Below are positions 42,547 to 43,518 of a stretch of 43,518 bases of DNA, piece after piece. Position 1 is the stretch's first letter. Each line of letters begins with the position of its first letter. The translations under genes and the position numbers were made by a program. The stretch spans positions 1 to 43,518 of the forward strand of contig JAANMP010000039.1 of assembly GCA_011250595.1 (NCBI GenBank). The letters are read 5' to 3'. The notes below the pieces were generated by a model, which saw only the letters and a program-made list of their open reading frames with translations, searched no databases and was not told the DNA's origin. The stretch comes from Bacillus sp. MM2020_1 (GTDB taxonomy: Bacteria > Bacillota > Bacilli > Bacillales > Cytobacillaceae).

Positions 42547-42713
42547 ATTTATTCTCCTTTATCTATTAAACTTGACTTTAATTACACATTTTTAAAATAT
42601 GTTGTTTAATTAACACATCTTAAAAAATTGTAAATAGGCAGCAATAAAATATAATGTTATTCTTTATTTTATTGACACGGTGTTAAAAAGGCAACAAGAG
42701 AGAGGAAGAGTTT
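42547..42713. promoter_or_regulatory. Divergent promoter region of tetR and the MFS exporter
   Basis: TTGTAA (42628-42633), 16 bases, TATAAT (42650-42655) is a plausible promoter for the exporter. TTGACACGGTGTTAA (42672-42686), a near-perfect 15-bp dyad about 17 bases past the -10, is a likely operator. TTAACACAT near 42609 resembles a half-site. Confidence 0.5.
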
Positions 42714-43518
42714 ATGTCGGAATCAATTAATAAAAAAGTATTGTTAACAGTGCTTATCCTAGGGTGTTTTTTATCTACACTAAATCAAACCCTGTTAAAC
42801 GTCGCATTAAGTAATTTGATGGACGTATTTTCTGTATCTCCTACAACTGTTCAGTGGCTATCTACAGGTTTTATGTTAGTTAACGGGGTGTTGGTCCCTA
42901 TTACTGCTTATTTAATGAAACGGTTTTCTACACGCCAATTATTTATAAGTTCGATGCTGTTTTTATTAATTGGCTCTATTCTGTGTGCAGTAGCACCAAA
43001 CTTCGCCACCTTATTAAGTGGTCGTATGATTCAAGCCATTGGAGCAGGAATTATTATGCCTTTGTTAATGACTGTAGTTATGTTTATTTTTCCTCTAGAA
43101 AAAAGGGGCAGTATGATGGGGTTAATTGGGCTGGCAATTATTTTCGCCCCAGCAATTGCACCGACATTAGCAGGTTTTATCATAGATTATTCCTCATGGC
43201 GCTTGTTATTTATTGGGCTAATTCCATTAGTTGTGATAGTTATTTTATTAGCCATGAAATATTTAATCAATGTTTCAGAAACAGCAAAAACTAAGTTAGA
43301 TGTAATGAGTGTTATTTTTTCAACAATTGGCTTTGGTTTTATTTTGTATGGTTTCAGTAATGCAGGCAGCCGAGGTTGGGATGATAAACTTGTCATAGGT
43401 ACCATACTTGTAGGATTAGTAACTACAGCCATATTCTGTCTACGACAAATTAAGTCCTCTGATCCGCTTCTTAATTTATCCGTTTTTAAAAATAAAGTAT
43501 TTACGCTAACATCTATCC
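42714..43518 (+). CDS. DHA2-family MFS drug exporter (EmrB/QacA type), partial
   Basis: The first 268 residues are in the window; the gene runs off the right edge. MSESINKKVLLTVLILGCFL leads into STLNQTLLNVALSNLM, a DHA2 helix 1 pattern. PTTVQWLSTGFMLVNGVLVP, GRMIQAIGAGIIMPLL and APTLAGFIIDYSSWRLLFIG are typical of EmrB/QacA proton-drug antiporters with 14 membrane helices. GAGAGGAAG precedes the ATG. The divergent TetR gene is its probable regulator. Confidence 0.85.
   Translation, partial: MSESINKKVLLTVLILGCFLSTLNQTLLNVALSNLMDVFSVSPTTVQWLSTGFMLVNGVLVPITAYLMKRFSTRQLFISSMLFLLIGSILCAVAPNFATLLSGRMIQAIGAGIIMPLLMTVVMFIFPLEKRGSMMGLIGLAIIFAPAIAPTLAGFIIDYSSWRLLFIGLIPLVVIVILLAMKYLINVSETAKTKLDVMSVIFSTIGFGFILYGFSNAGSRGWDDKLVIGTILVGLVTTAIFCLRQIKSSDPLLNLSVFKNKVFTLTSI

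Overview
The window looks like chromosome from a low-GC, endospore-forming Bacillaceae bacterium (Bacillus/Neobacillus-like). Evidence seen in the sequence: strong AGGAGG-type ribosome sites with ATG, GTG and TTG starts, sigma-A type promoters, CcpA-like cre sites, a five-gene spore germination receptor operon, and a broken remnant of the sporulation checkpoint gene sda.

Region 1 (about 1-26.3 kb) is a large catabolic cluster rich in flavoenzymes. In order: MFS uptake permease; meta-cleavage C-C hydrolase 1; GntR regulator; flavin-dependent monooxygenase 1 (acyl-CoA dehydrogenase fold, HsaA/HpaH type); extradiol dioxygenase 1; flavin reductase; 2-keto-4-pentenoate hydratase; FAH-family hydrolase; a XylR_N-V4R-PucR regulator; then hydrolase 2, dioxygenase 2, flavoprotein dehydrogenase 1, monooxygenase 2; then monooxygenase 3, dioxygenase 3, a RibF-like FAD synthetase, an isocitrate lyase/PEP mutase-family lyase, flavoprotein dehydrogenase 2, an SDR, a GlcG/HbpS protein, flavoprotein dehydrogenase 3, a racemase-fold protein lacking both catalytic cysteines, and EtfB/EtfA. 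Hairpin terminators near 1.6, 7.2, 10.15, 12.2, 15.0 and 26.3 kb divide it into transcription units. Two units (starting at 10.37 and 15.26 kb) carry the same 84-bp upstream element. The permease and hydrolase 1 carry a duplicated ~137-bp promoter with a cre-like site.

How the genes may work together (inference): the three fumarate reductase/ketosteroid dehydrogenase-like flavoproteins could oxidise alicyclic ketones, possibly to phenols, with ETF as a candidate electron acceptor. The reductase-fed monooxygenases would turn phenols into catechols, the dioxygenases would cleave these in the meta position, and the C-C hydrolases and hydratase would process the products. The substrate cannot be read from the sequence. 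No CoA ligase, ring-hydroxylating Rieske oxygenase, MhpE-type aldolase or MhpF is present.

Region 2 (26.4-38.8 kb) is mostly housekeeping: a solitary YlmA-like ABC ATPase, bifunctional AdhE (minus strand), a lipoprotein fusing a YtkA-like and a SCO1 domain, a minus-strand germination operon (A-C-D-B-B), a YuxG-type aldolase/SDR fusion, and the sda remnant.

Region 3 (38.9-41.6 kb) is a satellite catabolic operon with a fourth extradiol dioxygenase-like protein (unusual active site), a fourth monooxygenase and a PNPOx-family flavin protein. It is followed by an array of 21-bp intergenic repeats related to those at 23.4 kb. The window ends with a divergent TetR regulator and a DHA2-family MFS exporter that runs off the edge.
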